A stretch of DNA of 52,316 bases from Caballeronia mineralivorans PML1(12) (GTDB taxonomy: Bacteria > Pseudomonadota > Gammaproteobacteria > Burkholderiales > Burkholderiaceae), in assembly GCF_001028175.1 (NCBI RefSeq), contig NZ_AEJF01000069.1, positions 1-52,316 on the forward strand. Direction: 5' to 3'. Below are positions 7,650-15,720 of the stretch, piece after piece. The position numbers and the translations under genes were made by a program. The notes beneath the pieces were generated by a model. That model was not told the origin of the DNA. It made no database searches and saw only the letters and a list, made by a program, of their open reading frames with translations. How positions within the stretch are numbered: the first letter of the stretch is position 1; every line of letters begins with the position of its first letter.

Positions 7650-9224
7650 ATGATCAAGTGCATCACGGCAAGCGAGGCGGCGGCGCTGATTCGCGATCGC
7701 GACATGCTGATGGTTGGGGGCAACGGCGGCTCGGGCGTGCCCGAAGCCGTGCTGGAAGCAATTGAGAGACGCTTTCTTGCCGGCGCCGGCCCGCATGACC
7801 TGACGCTCTTTCACGTGACAGGGGTAGGCGCCGTACACGAAAAGGGTCTTTGCCGGCTCGCCTATCCGGAGATGGTGCGCCGCGTGATCGGCGGCAACTA
7901 CGGCATGCAGGTTCCGTTCATGAAGCTGATTCGAGGGAACAGGATCGAGGCATACAACTTCCCGCAGGGCGTCATGACGCAACTATGCCGCGCGATGGCG
8001 GGGCGTCAGCCCGGCCTCGTTACGCACGTGGGCTTGCGAACCTACGTCGATCCTCGTCAGGACGGCGGTCGCATGAACGAGCGCACGACCGAACCGATGG
8101 TGGAACTGTTGCACCTTGCGGGGCGCGAGTGCCTCTTCTATCGTGCGCCCGGCGAGCCGAATGTGGCGATCATCCGCGGCACCTCCGCCGACGAGGACGG
8201 TTACGTCAGCATGGAGCACGAGGCGACTGCGCGGGAAGACCTCTCGATCGCGCAGGCGGTGCACAACGCAGGCGGCATAGTGATTTGCCAGGTGAAGCGC
8301 ATCGTACAGCGCGGCAGCGTGAATCCGCACATGATCAAGATTCCCGGCTTCCTGATCGACTACTTCGTGGTCGAGCCGGATCAGATGCAGACCTATACCA
8401 CGCAATACGATCCGGCTCGCAGCGGCGAGACGCGGTTGCCGAAATCGCGCATCGTGCCCGATCCACTGACGGTGCGGCGCGTCATCGCGCGGCGGGCAGC
8501 GTTCGAGTTGCGGCTTAACGACGTCGTCAACCTCGGCGTCGGCGTTTCCGCGATGATCCCCAACGTCGCGGCGGAGGAGGGTATCGAGGACCTGATGACG
8601 CTGACGGTGGAGTCGGGTGTGATCGGCGGCGTGCCGGGCCACACCCGTGAATTCGGCACGGCGGTGAATCCGCGCGCGATACTCGACCAGGCGTACCAGT
8701 TCGACTTCTACGACGGCGGCGGCCTCACCTGCGCGTTCCTCTCGTTCGCGCAGGTCGATGCGCAAGGCAACGTCAACGTGACGCGTTTTGGCGAGCGCTA
8801 TGACGGCTCGGGTGGCTTCATCAACATCACGCAGAATTCGAAACGCCTTGTGTTCAGCGGCTCGCTGACAGGCGGCGCGCTCGACATCGACGTGCGTGAC
8901 GGCGAACTCCAGATTCGCCGCGACGGCGCCTTCGACAAGTTCATGCCACAGGTTGAGCAGGTGAGCTTTTCGGCCGACCTCGCCCGCGAGCGCGGACAGG
9001 AAGTGTCGTTCGTCACGGACCGGGCAGTCTTTCATCTCGAGCACGACGGCCTCGTGCTCACCGAAATCGCGCCGGGCGTGCGTCTCAAGGAAGACGTGCT
9101 CGACCGGGTTGGCTTCGCCGTGCGCGTGAGCGACTCGCTCACATTGATGGACCCGCGCATCTTCCGCGCAGGCCCGATGAACCTGCGCGACACGCTCGTG
9201 CCGCGCGCTGGGGCCACGTCATGA
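7650..9224 (+). CDS. Family I CoA-transferase, fused alpha-beta (propionate CoA-transferase type)
   Basis: 524 residues, the length of single-chain family I enzymes in which both CoA-transferase halves are joined. The N-terminal half has GGNGGSGVPE; the C-terminal half starts near 275 and carries the catalytic glutamate in TVESGVIGG (E321). These enzymes move CoA from acetyl-, propionyl- or succinyl-CoA to a carboxylate through a glutamyl-CoA thioester. It follows the acyl-CoA dehydrogenase by ten bases, with GAGGAGG before its start, and overlaps the next gene by four bases. The likely role is CoA activation of the pathway acid. Confidence 0.92.
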   Translation: MIKCITASEAAALIRDRDMLMVGGNGGSGVPEAVLEAIERRFLAGAGPHDLTLFHVTGVGAVHEKGLCRLAYPEMVRRVIGGNYGMQVPFMKLIRGNRIEAYNFPQGVMTQLCRAMAGRQPGLVTHVGLRTYVDPRQDGGRMNERTTEPMVELLHLAGRECLFYRAPGEPNVAIIRGTSADEDGYVSMEHEATAREDLSIAQAVHNAGGIVICQVKRIVQRGSVNPHMIKIPGFLIDYFVVEPDQMQTYTTQYDPARSGETRLPKSRIVPDPLTVRRVIARRAAFELRLNDVVNLGVGVSAMIPNVAAEEGIEDLMTLTVESGVIGGVPGHTREFGTAVNPRAILDQAYQFDFYDGGGLTCAFLSFAQVDAQGNVNVTRFGERYDGSGGFINITQNSKRLVFSGSLTGGALDIDVRDGELQIRRDGAFDKFMPQVEQVSFSADLARERGQEVSFVTDRAVFHLEHDGLVLTEIAPGVRLKEDVLDRVGFAVRVSDSLTLMDPRIFRAGPMNLRDTLVPRAGATS

Positions 9225-9688
9225 ACACGACCGGCCTCTACTACGAAGACGTCGTACTGGATGAGGACAGGAAGAGCGCGACGCGCCCCGTCACCCCGGC
9301 CGACATCCGGGCCTTCTGCGAGCTCACGGAAGATTTCCATCCGCTTCACACCGACGCGGCCTATGCGCAAAGCCGCGGTTTTCCCGGACTCATCGCGCAC
9401 GGCCTCTACGGACTCGCGCTCATGGAAGGGCTCAAGACCTCGCTCAAGCTTTACGAGAACACATCCATCGCTTCGCTCGGCTGGGATCAGGTCAGGTTCA
9501 TCTTGCCGCTGCTCGCAGGTGATGTCGTGCATGTCGTGTTTCGCGTGACAGGCAAGCGACTGAGTTCGCGCGCCGGCCGTGGCGTGCTGACCGAGGACGT
9601 ACGGCTCGTGAACCAGCGCGGCGAGATCGTCATCCAGGCGCAGCACGCGGCGCTCGTGCTCACCCGCGGTCCGGCGGGCAGTGACTGA
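9221..9688 (+). CDS. MaoC-like hotdog dehydratase/hydratase (paralogue 1)
   Basis: 155-residue single hotdog domain. The hydratase-2 motif is intact: Asp38 and His43 in EDFHPLHTD, followed by GFPGLIAHG. R-specific enoyl-CoA hydratases use this Asp/His pair to add water to a trans-2-enoyl-CoA. Its ATG overlaps the stop of the CoA-transferase (ATGA), implying translational coupling. It would hydrate the product of the neighbouring acyl-CoA dehydrogenase. Substrate range is unknown. Confidence 0.9.
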   Translation: MNTTGLYYEDVVLDEDRKSATRPVTPADIRAFCELTEDFHPLHTDAAYAQSRGFPGLIAHGLYGLALMEGLKTSLKLYENTSIASLGWDQVRFILPLLAGDVVHVVFRVTGKRLSSRAGRGVLTEDVRLVNQRGEIVIQAQHAALVLTRGPAGSD

Positions 9689-9734
9689 AGCGTGCAGCGT
9701 TTCCCCTTACTTTCGACTTCAAAGGACTCATCTC

Positions 9735-10568
9735 ATGATCAAGCAGTTCATGCTGTGCGGCGCGGTGTTGAGCGCCTTGCTGACCCAGCCCGTATTTGCC
9801 CAGACGTGCACCCCGGCGCTATCTGCCTCGCATCTTGTCGCGGCAGGCAAGTTCCAGATGTCCATCAATCCAACCCTGCCGCCACAGCAATACGTGGACG
9901 ACAAGGGTGAGATCCAGGGGTTGAACGTCGAACTCGGCCGCGCGATTGCACGCAAGCTGTGTCTTGAACCCGTCTTCGTGCGCATGGACATGCCGCCGAT
10001 GATTCCCGGTCTGCGCACCGGCCAGTTCGACGCCATCAACACGGGCCTTTTCTGGACCGAGGAGCGTTCGAAGATGTTGTACATGGTGCCGTATGCACAG
10101 CAGGCGCTGAGCGTGTACACGTTGCCGGACAGCCCGCTCAAGCCGACAAAATTCTCCGATCTCGCTGGGCATGTGGTTGGCGTCGAGATCGCGACCTACC
10201 AGGAGCGTAAGGCTCGCGAGATCAATGAGCAGTTGAAGGCGCAGGGCATGAAGAGCATGGACTTCCGTACTTTCACGACGGTGACGGACACGTCGGCGGC
10301 GTTGCGCGCCCATCAACTGGAAGCGGGTATCAATATCGACGAGACGGCGACCTCGCTGGCCGATCGCGGCATCGTGAAGATCTGGTTGCATGGGCTGGAC
10401 GGCACCGACATCACGTTCGCCTTTCGCGACAAGGCCTTAGCCGAGGCAGCCGCGCAGGCGTTGACCGAACTCAAGGCAGACGGTACCTATGACAAGCTCT
10501 TCACGAAGTTCCACATGACGCCGCTCAAGACGGCGAGCTTCGGAATTCGTGGCCCGGGTCCGCAGTAG
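9735..10568 (+). CDS. ABC transporter periplasmic binding protein, SBP_bac_3 type (paralogue 2)
   Basis: 277 residues with a signal peptide ending at VFAQ-TC. The ATG is chosen because AAAGGA lies eight bases upstream; a longer reading runs into the previous gene. It shares NPTLPPQQYVDDKG, DAINTG and the WTEERSKM segment with the other two binding proteins. Arg111, Asp202 and the paired cysteines (C25, C76) are kept. It is the last gene of the acyl-CoA dehydrogenase unit and has no permease of its own, so it probably feeds one of the two permeases of the locus. Confidence 0.9.
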   Translation: MIKQFMLCGAVLSALLTQPVFAQTCTPALSASHLVAAGKFQMSINPTLPPQQYVDDKGEIQGLNVELGRAIARKLCLEPVFVRMDMPPMIPGLRTGQFDAINTGLFWTEERSKMLYMVPYAQQALSVYTLPDSPLKPTKFSDLAGHVVGVEIATYQERKAREINEQLKAQGMKSMDFRTFTTVTDTSAALRAHQLEAGINIDETATSLADRGIVKIWLHGLDGTDITFAFRDKALAEAAAQALTELKADGTYDKLFTKFHMTPLKTASFGIRGPGPQ

Positions 10569-10580
10569 ACGGTTGGCGCG

Positions 10581-10955
10581 TCAGGGAAAGCTGGCTTGCG
10601 TTGCTGCGGGCGAATCCGCCTCAGAGTGGGGCGAGAGTGGAGCAAGTCGCAAGCGTGCGAAATTGCTCACGTGCGGCTTGAACTCCATGAAGCCTTTGAC
10701 GGCCTGGAACTCGGGGGTGTCGTACACCCAGTCGCCGGCGATGGTATAGACGGCCGCGTAGCGCGGGCCGTCGTCGATCGCGACGTAGCGCCTTCCCGAC
10801 AGCCAGCCCGGACACGCGAGAATGGCGGGCAGGTGGACTTCGTCGTACCAGCGGTTGAAGGCTGCGTCGAACTCGGGCGCTACGTCGATCCTGACAATAT
10901 GAATGTACGGCCCCTGTGTATTGGCGGGAAGGCGGCCGGCCCGAAATTGCGTCAT
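10581..10955 (-). CDS. EthD/DUF4286-like dimeric alpha-beta barrel protein
   Basis: 124 residues. A ferredoxin-like fold is suggested by alternating strands and helices and by WYDEVHLPAILACPGW, which resembles EthD/DUF4286 proteins of aromatic and steroid catabolic operons. These proteins are small, often dimeric, and mostly lack a known reaction. It is the last gene of the leftward operon and its start overlaps the MaoC gene before it by four bases. Its stop lies 12 bases from the stop of the converging binding-protein gene. Confidence 0.75.
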   Translation of the reverse strand: MTQFRAGRLPANTQGPYIHIVRIDVAPEFDAAFNRWYDEVHLPAILACPGWLSGRRYVAIDDGPRYAAVYTIAGDWVYDTPEFQAVKGFMEFKPHVSNFARLRLAPLSPHSEADSPAATQASFP

Positions 10956-11398
10956 GATGCGGCTACCGCAGCAGGCTTCACGCGGGGAAACTTCAATGTC
11001 GCCTCGGCCTTCAGCACTTCCTTACCCGCTTCGTTCGCAGCGCTTGCTTGCCAGACGGCCGTGCGGGTGCCGGCGTCCAGCGCGGCAATCCAGACACGAA
11101 AGCGCAGGGTATCGCCATAGAACACGGGGCCGGTGAACCAGAACCGGTCCTCGATCGACACGCCCAGTGTGCCGGCGAGTTCCGCTGTCAACACGCTCGT
11201 GCAGATGCCGGCCACGAGAATGCCCGGCGCGAGCCGCTGTCCGAAGCGCGTCCCGCTTGCGTAGCCTTCATCGATATGCACCGGTCCGAAGTCGCCCGTG
11301 GCCGCGATATAAAGCGCGCCGTCGGCTTCGGTGATGGTCTTGCAAATGCTCACTTCGTCGCCGACAGACAGGCTGTCGAACGGCTTGATGTCATACAT
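10952..11398 (-). CDS. MaoC-like hotdog dehydratase (paralogue 2)
   Basis: 148 residues from an ATG preceded by GAGGAG. The single hotdog domain has the catalytic pair Asp36 and His41 in GDFGPVHIDEGYA, then RLAPGILV. A longer in-frame reading upstream is Arg-rich and overlaps the preceding gene, so it was rejected. It overlaps the next hotdog gene by eight bases and the EthD-like gene by four. Together with the neighbouring hotdog protein, which lacks the aspartate, it may form a heteromeric hydratase. Confidence 0.88.
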   Translation of the reverse strand: MYDIKPFDSLSVGDEVSICKTITEADGALYIAATGDFGPVHIDEGYASGTRFGQRLAPGILVAGICTSVLTAELAGTLGVSIEDRFWFTGPVFYGDTLRFRVWIAALDAGTRTAVWQASAANEAGKEVLKAEATLKFPRVKPAAVAAS

Positions 11399-11843
11399 GG
11401 CCCGGCTCCTCGCGCGAGATGCTCGCCGGTGCAATGAGCGGCGCAATGAGCGGCACGAGCGTGGCATGGCCACGGATGACGCAAGCCTCGCCGTCGATCT
11501 TGCATGTCACTTCGAGGCGGCTTGACTGTGCGTTTGCATCGAGCACGCGAACGGCCGCCTCGATCGTGCTGCCCACCGTGACGGGCGCATCGAACGTCAG
11601 GTCGAGCGCACCGATGCGCCACGACGGTCCGGCGATCCGGTTCAGGCACGAGGTGGCGAGCGACGCTACCGCAAGTTCGAAGCTGAGCATGTTGTCGAAG
11701 CCCGCGGCGCGTGCGGCACGCGCGTCGACGTGCATCGGAGCGAGGTTGCCGCTGATGCCGGTGAACAGCGCCTGCTCGGCAACGGTCATGGTCTTTCGGA
11801 ACGACAGGGTAGCGCCAGGCTGCAGTGTGGTTTCGGTTTGCAT
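11391..11843 (-). CDS. MaoC-like hotdog protein with Asn in place of catalytic Asp (paralogue 3)
   Basis: 150 residues from the internal ATG; an in-frame TTG at 11879 would add 12 residues, and neither start has a strong ribosome site. The hydratase motif reads GISGNLAPMHVDARAA: His38 is present but position 33 is Asn where the two paralogues have Asp. In two-subunit MaoC hydratases one subunit commonly lacks catalytic residues and supports the other. This gene is translationally coupled to the intact paralogue downstream, which fits such a pair. Function beyond that is unknown. Confidence 0.82.
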   Translation of the reverse strand: MQTETTLQPGATLSFRKTMTVAEQALFTGISGNLAPMHVDARAARAAGFDNMLSFELAVASLATSCLNRIAGPSWRIGALDLTFDAPVTVGSTIEAAVRVLDANAQSSRLEVTCKIDGEACVIRGHATLVPLIAPLIAPASISREEPGHV

Positions 11844-11881
11844 CGGATGTGCCGGGAGAAGGGGGAACTGGAGTTCCAACG

Positions 11882-13045
11882 TTACAGCGTGAGGCCACGC
11901 TTGATCACGCTGCGGGCAATGAGCATGCGGTGGATCTCGGAGGTACCGTCGTAGATGCGCGTCACGCGACTGTCGCGGTAGATCCGTTCAAGTGGCATTT
12001 CCTTCGTGAAACCCATGCCGCCGAAGACCTGGATGCCACGATCGGCAACCCGGCCGATCATCTCGGACGCATAGAGCTTGACCATCGAAACCTTGTCGCG
12101 CACGTCGTTGCCCTGATCCAGCTCCCATGCCGTGTTGAGCACCATCATGCGAGTGGCGAAGATCTCGGTGGCGGAGTCGGCGATCATCTGCTGGACCATC
12201 TGGAATTCACCGATCGGCTGGCCGAATTGCTTGCGCTCCGCCGCGTGGTTGCGCATCAGTTCGAGCACCCGCTGCGCCATTCCGCAGGCACGCGCGCCGA
12301 TGTGCGCAAGACGGATCGATGCAACGCTTTCCATGATGAGGCGAAATCCCCCGCCGACCTCGCCCAGAACGTTGTCGCGAGGAATGCGGCAGTTCTCGAA
12401 CACGAGTTCGGCGTGCCCATAGCCGCGGTGGCCCATCATCGGCTGCTTGCCTGTCACGTGAAAACCGCGCGTGCCCTTGTCGACGAGGAACAGCGTGATG
12501 CCGCCCCTGGCGCGCTTCTCCTTATCCGTGAGCGCCATCACGATCACGTAGTCGGCGATGTCGCCGTCGCTGATGAAGTGCTTGCGGCCGTCGAGCACCC
12601 ATTCGTCACCGTCGAGACGCGCTGCGGTGGAAATGGAGGCGGCGTCCGAACCCGCGCCGGGTTCCGTGATCGCCATGGCGCAGACTTTCTCGCCGCGCAC
12701 GGTTGGCAGCAGGTAGGCGTCGCGCTGGGAACCTTCGCAGGCCATCAGCATGGGATAGACCTGGCCGAAGATGCGCCGGATCAGGGCGTCGGAGGTCTTG
12801 CCCAGTTCCTCTTCCGCAAGGCACATGTCGACGTTGGAGAGGCCGCCGCCGCCGACCGACTCCGGCATGTTCATGGCGAAGAGCCCTAGCGACTGCGCCT
12901 TGTCGCGAACGATGCGCAGCTTGTCGGCAGGAATCATGCCGGTCGTCTCGGTTTCGGCTTCGAGCGGCTGGACTTCCTGGGTCACGAACTTGCGGACGGT
13001 GTCGGCCAGCAAGCGGCTTTCTGACGGAATGGAGAAATCGATCAT
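11882..13045 (-). CDS. Acyl-CoA dehydrogenase (paralogue 2), Asp at the catalytic position
   Basis: 387 residues with full acyl-CoA dehydrogenase architecture: ITEPGAGSDAASI in the beta domain, RKQFGQPIGEFQ in the helical domain, and the FAD signature GIQVFGGMGFTKEMPLERIYRD. At the catalytic-base position the motif reads RIYDGTSEIH, giving Asp366 where paralogue 1 has Glu364. Some subfamilies use Asp there, or a base elsewhere in the chain. It is the second gene of the leftward operon, between the CaiB-type transferase and the hotdog genes, so it acts on a CoA ester made by its neighbour. Confidence 0.93.
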   Translation of the reverse strand: MIDFSIPSESRLLADTVRKFVTQEVQPLEAETETTGMIPADKLRIVRDKAQSLGLFAMNMPESVGGGGLSNVDMCLAEEELGKTSDALIRRIFGQVYPMLMACEGSQRDAYLLPTVRGEKVCAMAITEPGAGSDAASISTAARLDGDEWVLDGRKHFISDGDIADYVIVMALTDKEKRARGGITLFLVDKGTRGFHVTGKQPMMGHRGYGHAELVFENCRIPRDNVLGEVGGGFRLIMESVASIRLAHIGARACGMAQRVLELMRNHAAERKQFGQPIGEFQMVQQMIADSATEIFATRMMVLNTAWELDQGNDVRDKVSMVKLYASEMIGRVADRGIQVFGGMGFTKEMPLERIYRDSRVTRIYDGTSEIHRMLIARSVIKRGLTL

Positions 13046-13083
13046 GGTTGTTTGTTGTCGAGACCAGGCGATAAGAGGCGCGC

Positions 13084-14292
13084 TTACGGCGCGGACGCTG
13101 CGTGAGGAGCGAGCACCACGCCAGCATCCGCGAGCGCCTGGATCTCACTGTCCGCATATCCGAGTTCAGCGAGGATCTCGGCTGTTTGTGCGCCCAGCGG
13201 TTGTGGCACGAGCGAGAGGCCGGGAGCTTCGCCATCGTAGCGAGCCGGGTGCATGACGAGGGTGACGGGCTTGCCGTCGGCGCCTTCGACCGTCTTGAAC
13301 GACTCGAGGTGCCTGAGTTGAGGATCCTCGAGCAGGTCTTCGTAGTCCTGCACCGGCGCGTGCCACACGTCGTGATCGCGCAAGTGCCTGAGCCACTCGG
13401 CGGTGCTCTGCTCGCGCAGTCGCCGCGAAACGAGACCGTTGATCTCCTCGCGATGGCTGAACGACGTGTTATCCGCATACGCATCGAGTGCCGGGAGCTC
13501 CAGCGCCCGTGCGAGCGCCCGGGGTGTCGCGATGGCGATGGCGAGGTAGCCGTCCGCCGTTGCGTGGATGCCGTAGGCGCCCGGACTGAACCAGCTTGCC
13601 ATCCCGTCCGGCCCGCGTGGCGAAACACTACGCGCCCCGTTGAGCCATGCCGTGAGGGATTCGGTTTGCAGATCGATTGCGGCCTGCAACAGACTCACCT
13701 CCACAAGCCGCCCGGTCCCTGTGCGTTCGCGATTGAACAGCGCGGCAAGGATACTCATCACGCAGAGGGCGGCCGCGTGCTGGTCCACTACCACCGGGCC
13801 GACTGGCGTCGGTGGGCCGTCGGCGCGGCCGGTGCGGGCGGCAAGCCCTGAGAGCGCTTGTATCAGCAGGTCCTGCCCCGGCTTCGCCGCATAGGGGCCG
13901 GAACCGCCATAGCCGCTTGCGCTGGCGTAGACGATACGGGGATTGGCGGCGCGCACCTGTTCGTAGCCCAGGCCGAGGCGCGTCATGGCGCCGGGCCGGA
14001 AGTTCTCCATCACGACGTCGGCATCGCGCACCAGCCGTTGCGTCAGCGCCTGGCCTTCAGGGCTTTTCATGTTGACGGCAAGGCTGCGTTTGTTGCGTCC
14101 CGTGGTGAGCAGATTCACGCTCTGGGTACCGACGAAGTGATCGGCAATCGCCCAGTTGCGATGAAAAGCGCCGTCGAGCGGCTCTACCGCGATGACGTCG
14201 GCGCCGAGGTCCGCCAACATCTGGGCGGCCATCGGGCCCGCATGGAAATGGTTGAAGCTGATGACACGGACACCATCGAGAAGTTTGAGCAT
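13084..14292 (-). CDS. Family III CoA-transferase (CaiB/BaiF type)
   Basis: 402 residues, normal for the family. The N-terminal GxRV(I)S block, the DADVVMENFRPGAM segment and the catalytic aspartate in GQDLLIQALSG (about Asp141) are present. Family III enzymes transfer CoA between carboxylates through an aspartyl-CoA anhydride route. The start is the third of three in-frame candidates (TTG 14307, ATG 14298, ATG 14292), picked for GGA spacing. It heads the leftward operon with acyl-CoA dehydrogenase, two hotdog proteins and the EthD-like protein. It is the second, unrelated CoA-transferase of the locus. Confidence 0.92.
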   Translation of the reverse strand: MLKLLDGVRVISFNHFHAGPMAAQMLADLGADVIAVEPLDGAFHRNWAIADHFVGTQSVNLLTTGRNKRSLAVNMKSPEGQALTQRLVRDADVVMENFRPGAMTRLGLGYEQVRAANPRIVYASASGYGGSGPYAAKPGQDLLIQALSGLAARTGRADGPPTPVGPVVVDQHAAALCVMSILAALFNRERTGTGRLVEVSLLQAAIDLQTESLTAWLNGARSVSPRGPDGMASWFSPGAYGIHATADGYLAIAIATPRALARALELPALDAYADNTSFSHREEINGLVSRRLREQSTAEWLRHLRDHDVWHAPVQDYEDLLEDPQLRHLESFKTVEGADGKPVTLVMHPARYDGEAPGLSLVPQPLGAQTAEILAELGYADSEIQALADAGVVLAPHAASAP

Positions 14293-14405
14293 GACCATTC
14301 CGGACAATTAGAGGCTTTGCGTTTGGGCTCTTGATTGAAGGGCTTTTCGCGACGCCTGGAATTGACTTCAGAATAACAACCGGAAGCTGCTCGCCGATCG
14401 TGCCG

Positions 14406-14436
14406 GACTATTAAATGCGTGCCGGTGACTATAAGC
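14406..14436. promoter_or_regulatory. Direct repeat of GACTAT, 21 bp apart, in CaiB operon promoter
   Basis: GACTATTAAA (14406-14415) and GACTATAAGC (14427-14436) repeat with a 21-bp period, two helical turns. The second is the exact complement of GCTTATAGTC at 15604-15613 upstream of the third binding-protein gene. In both cases the GCTTATAGTC strand reads in the direction of transcription. The LysR protein encoded between the two sites is the natural candidate to bind them. The repeat is seen; the binding is inferred. Confidence 0.4.
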
Positions 14437-14450
14437 CCCGGTCATGAACG

Positions 14451-15416
14451 CTACGACGTTTCCCTCGTGCGATGGCGCACGGCGCTTACGGCGGTTGCTG
14501 CACGATGCGCGTTGACGACCTCGCGAGCTTGCATGACGAAGCTCTGCGTGAGCCGCTGGCGCGGACGGTCCTTTGGCAGCAGCGCACACAGCGTGATCGG
14601 CAGGCGCGGACTGAAGGGCCGGACCACGAGCGTGTTTGCAGGTTCGGACAGCGCCGAGAACTCGTCGACTACCGCGACACCCAGCCCTTCGCTGACGAGC
14701 CGGCACGCCACATTTGAGAAGCGCACTTCGATGTCGGGAACGAACAGGTCACCCGCCGCTTCAAATGCACGCTCGACGATCAAGCCCAGCGGACTGCGCG
14801 CCGGAGCCCCGATCAGCCTTCTGCCGCGCAGGTCGGCAGGGGTGACCACGTCGAGCGCCTGAATGGCGTCTCCGGGCGGCGCCGCGCACATGACCTGGAA
14901 TTCGGCAAGCAACTCGTTGACGAGCCCGGGGCGCGACGGCGGCATCATCGACAAGCCGACGTCCGCCATGCCGGAATCGAGACTTTCGAGCATGGCATCC
15001 ATGCGCATCGTCTCCAGATGGATCTTCACGCGCGGATGGTCGACGGCAAACCGGGCAAGAATCTTCGGTACGAGCCATTCCGAGAGTTCGGCCGTGGCGA
15101 ACACGCGGATCACGCCCGCGCGCCCCGTGCGCAGGTCCCAGGCTTTCTGCTGGATCGCCTGGTGAACCAGGAACAGCGGCTCCGCGTCGTCGAACAGCAT
15201 CTTGGCTTCGGAGGTCGGGATCAAGCGGTTGCTGATCCGGTCGAACAGCGCGAAACCGAGCTTTGCTTCCGCGAGACGAATCGCGTTGCTGACGGCCGGC
15301 TGCGACATGCCTAGTTCTTCGGCCGCTCCTGTCGTGGTGCGATAGCGCATCACGGCGCGAAGCACTTCAAGCTGGCGCAGGTTGATCAATACGCGCGCGG
15401 AACCACCCCCGGTCAT
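14451..15416 (-). CDS. LysR family transcriptional regulator
   Basis: 321 residues. An N-terminal winged helix (INLRQLEVLRAVMRYRTTTGAAEELGMSQPAVSNAI) is followed by the two-lobed periplasmic-binding-like effector domain. The ATG just after an in-frame TTG is chosen because GGGAAA precedes it. It lies between the leftward CaiB operon and the rightward binding-protein/permease operon. It is divergent from the latter across a 300-bp region rich in inverted repeats, the usual LysR arrangement. Effector unknown, presumably a pathway intermediate. Confidence 0.93.
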   Translation of the reverse strand: MTGGGSARVLINLRQLEVLRAVMRYRTTTGAAEELGMSQPAVSNAIRLAEAKLGFALFDRISNRLIPTSEAKMLFDDAEPLFLVHQAIQQKAWDLRTGRAGVIRVFATAELSEWLVPKILARFAVDHPRVKIHLETMRMDAMLESLDSGMADVGLSMMPPSRPGLVNELLAEFQVMCAAPPGDAIQALDVVTPADLRGRRLIGAPARSPLGLIVERAFEAAGDLFVPDIEVRFSNVACRLVSEGLGVAVVDEFSALSEPANTLVVRPFSPRLPITLCALLPKDRPRQRLTQSFVMQAREVVNAHRAATAVSAVRHRTRETS

Positions 15417-15431
15417 CAAATTTCCCGTATG

Positions 15432-15530
15432 AATTTTGGCCGGTGCGCACCGTTGCGCACGCGGGCTGTCATGTTACGTCGCCATATTGAAAGCAGGGCG
15501 TGGCCAAAATTATGTCGACATTGTGCGACA
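15432..15530. promoter_or_regulatory. Nested inverted repeats in lysR/binding-protein intergenic region
   Basis: Three symmetric elements lie here. AATTTTGGCC (15432-15441) pairs with GGCCAAAATT (15502-15511), a perfect 10-bp inverted repeat 60 bases apart. GTGCGCA and TGCGCAC flank CCGT (15443-15460). TGTCG and CGACA flank eight bases (15513-15530). LysR regulators often bind several dyads spread over such a region and bend it. The repeats are exact; function is inferred from position. Confidence 0.45.
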
Positions 15531-15590
15531 ACGCCGGGCGGATTCCCGCAGGAACCTTGAGGCGCACGGGTCCGGCGCAAAAAGAGACGC

Positions 15591-15613
15591 GCTTATAACA
15601 GCGGCTTATAGTC
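15591..15613 (+). promoter_or_regulatory. Paired GCTTATA elements before third binding-protein operon
   Basis: GCTTATAA (15591-15598) and GCTTATAGTC (15604-15613) repeat 13 bases apart, about 110 bases before the binding-protein start. GCTTATAGTC recurs exactly, in the same orientation relative to transcription, ahead of the CaiB operon. The elements could be LysR half-sites or -10 regions. Confidence 0.4.
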
Positions 15614-15720
15614 GGACACTTTTTTTTCACTGGCGCGCCTGGCTTGGCCGCCCTTAATGTTTCGCTAGCGAGGCCGGACGTCTCTCGGCCGCTCACTATT
15701 CCACGAAGCCTGGAGAAGTC

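Noticed and set aside
11825..12889. 354-codon plus-strand frame opposite the second acyl-CoA dehydrogenase
   Set aside because: Antisense shadow of a gene with all family motifs; its composition is untypical of proteins.
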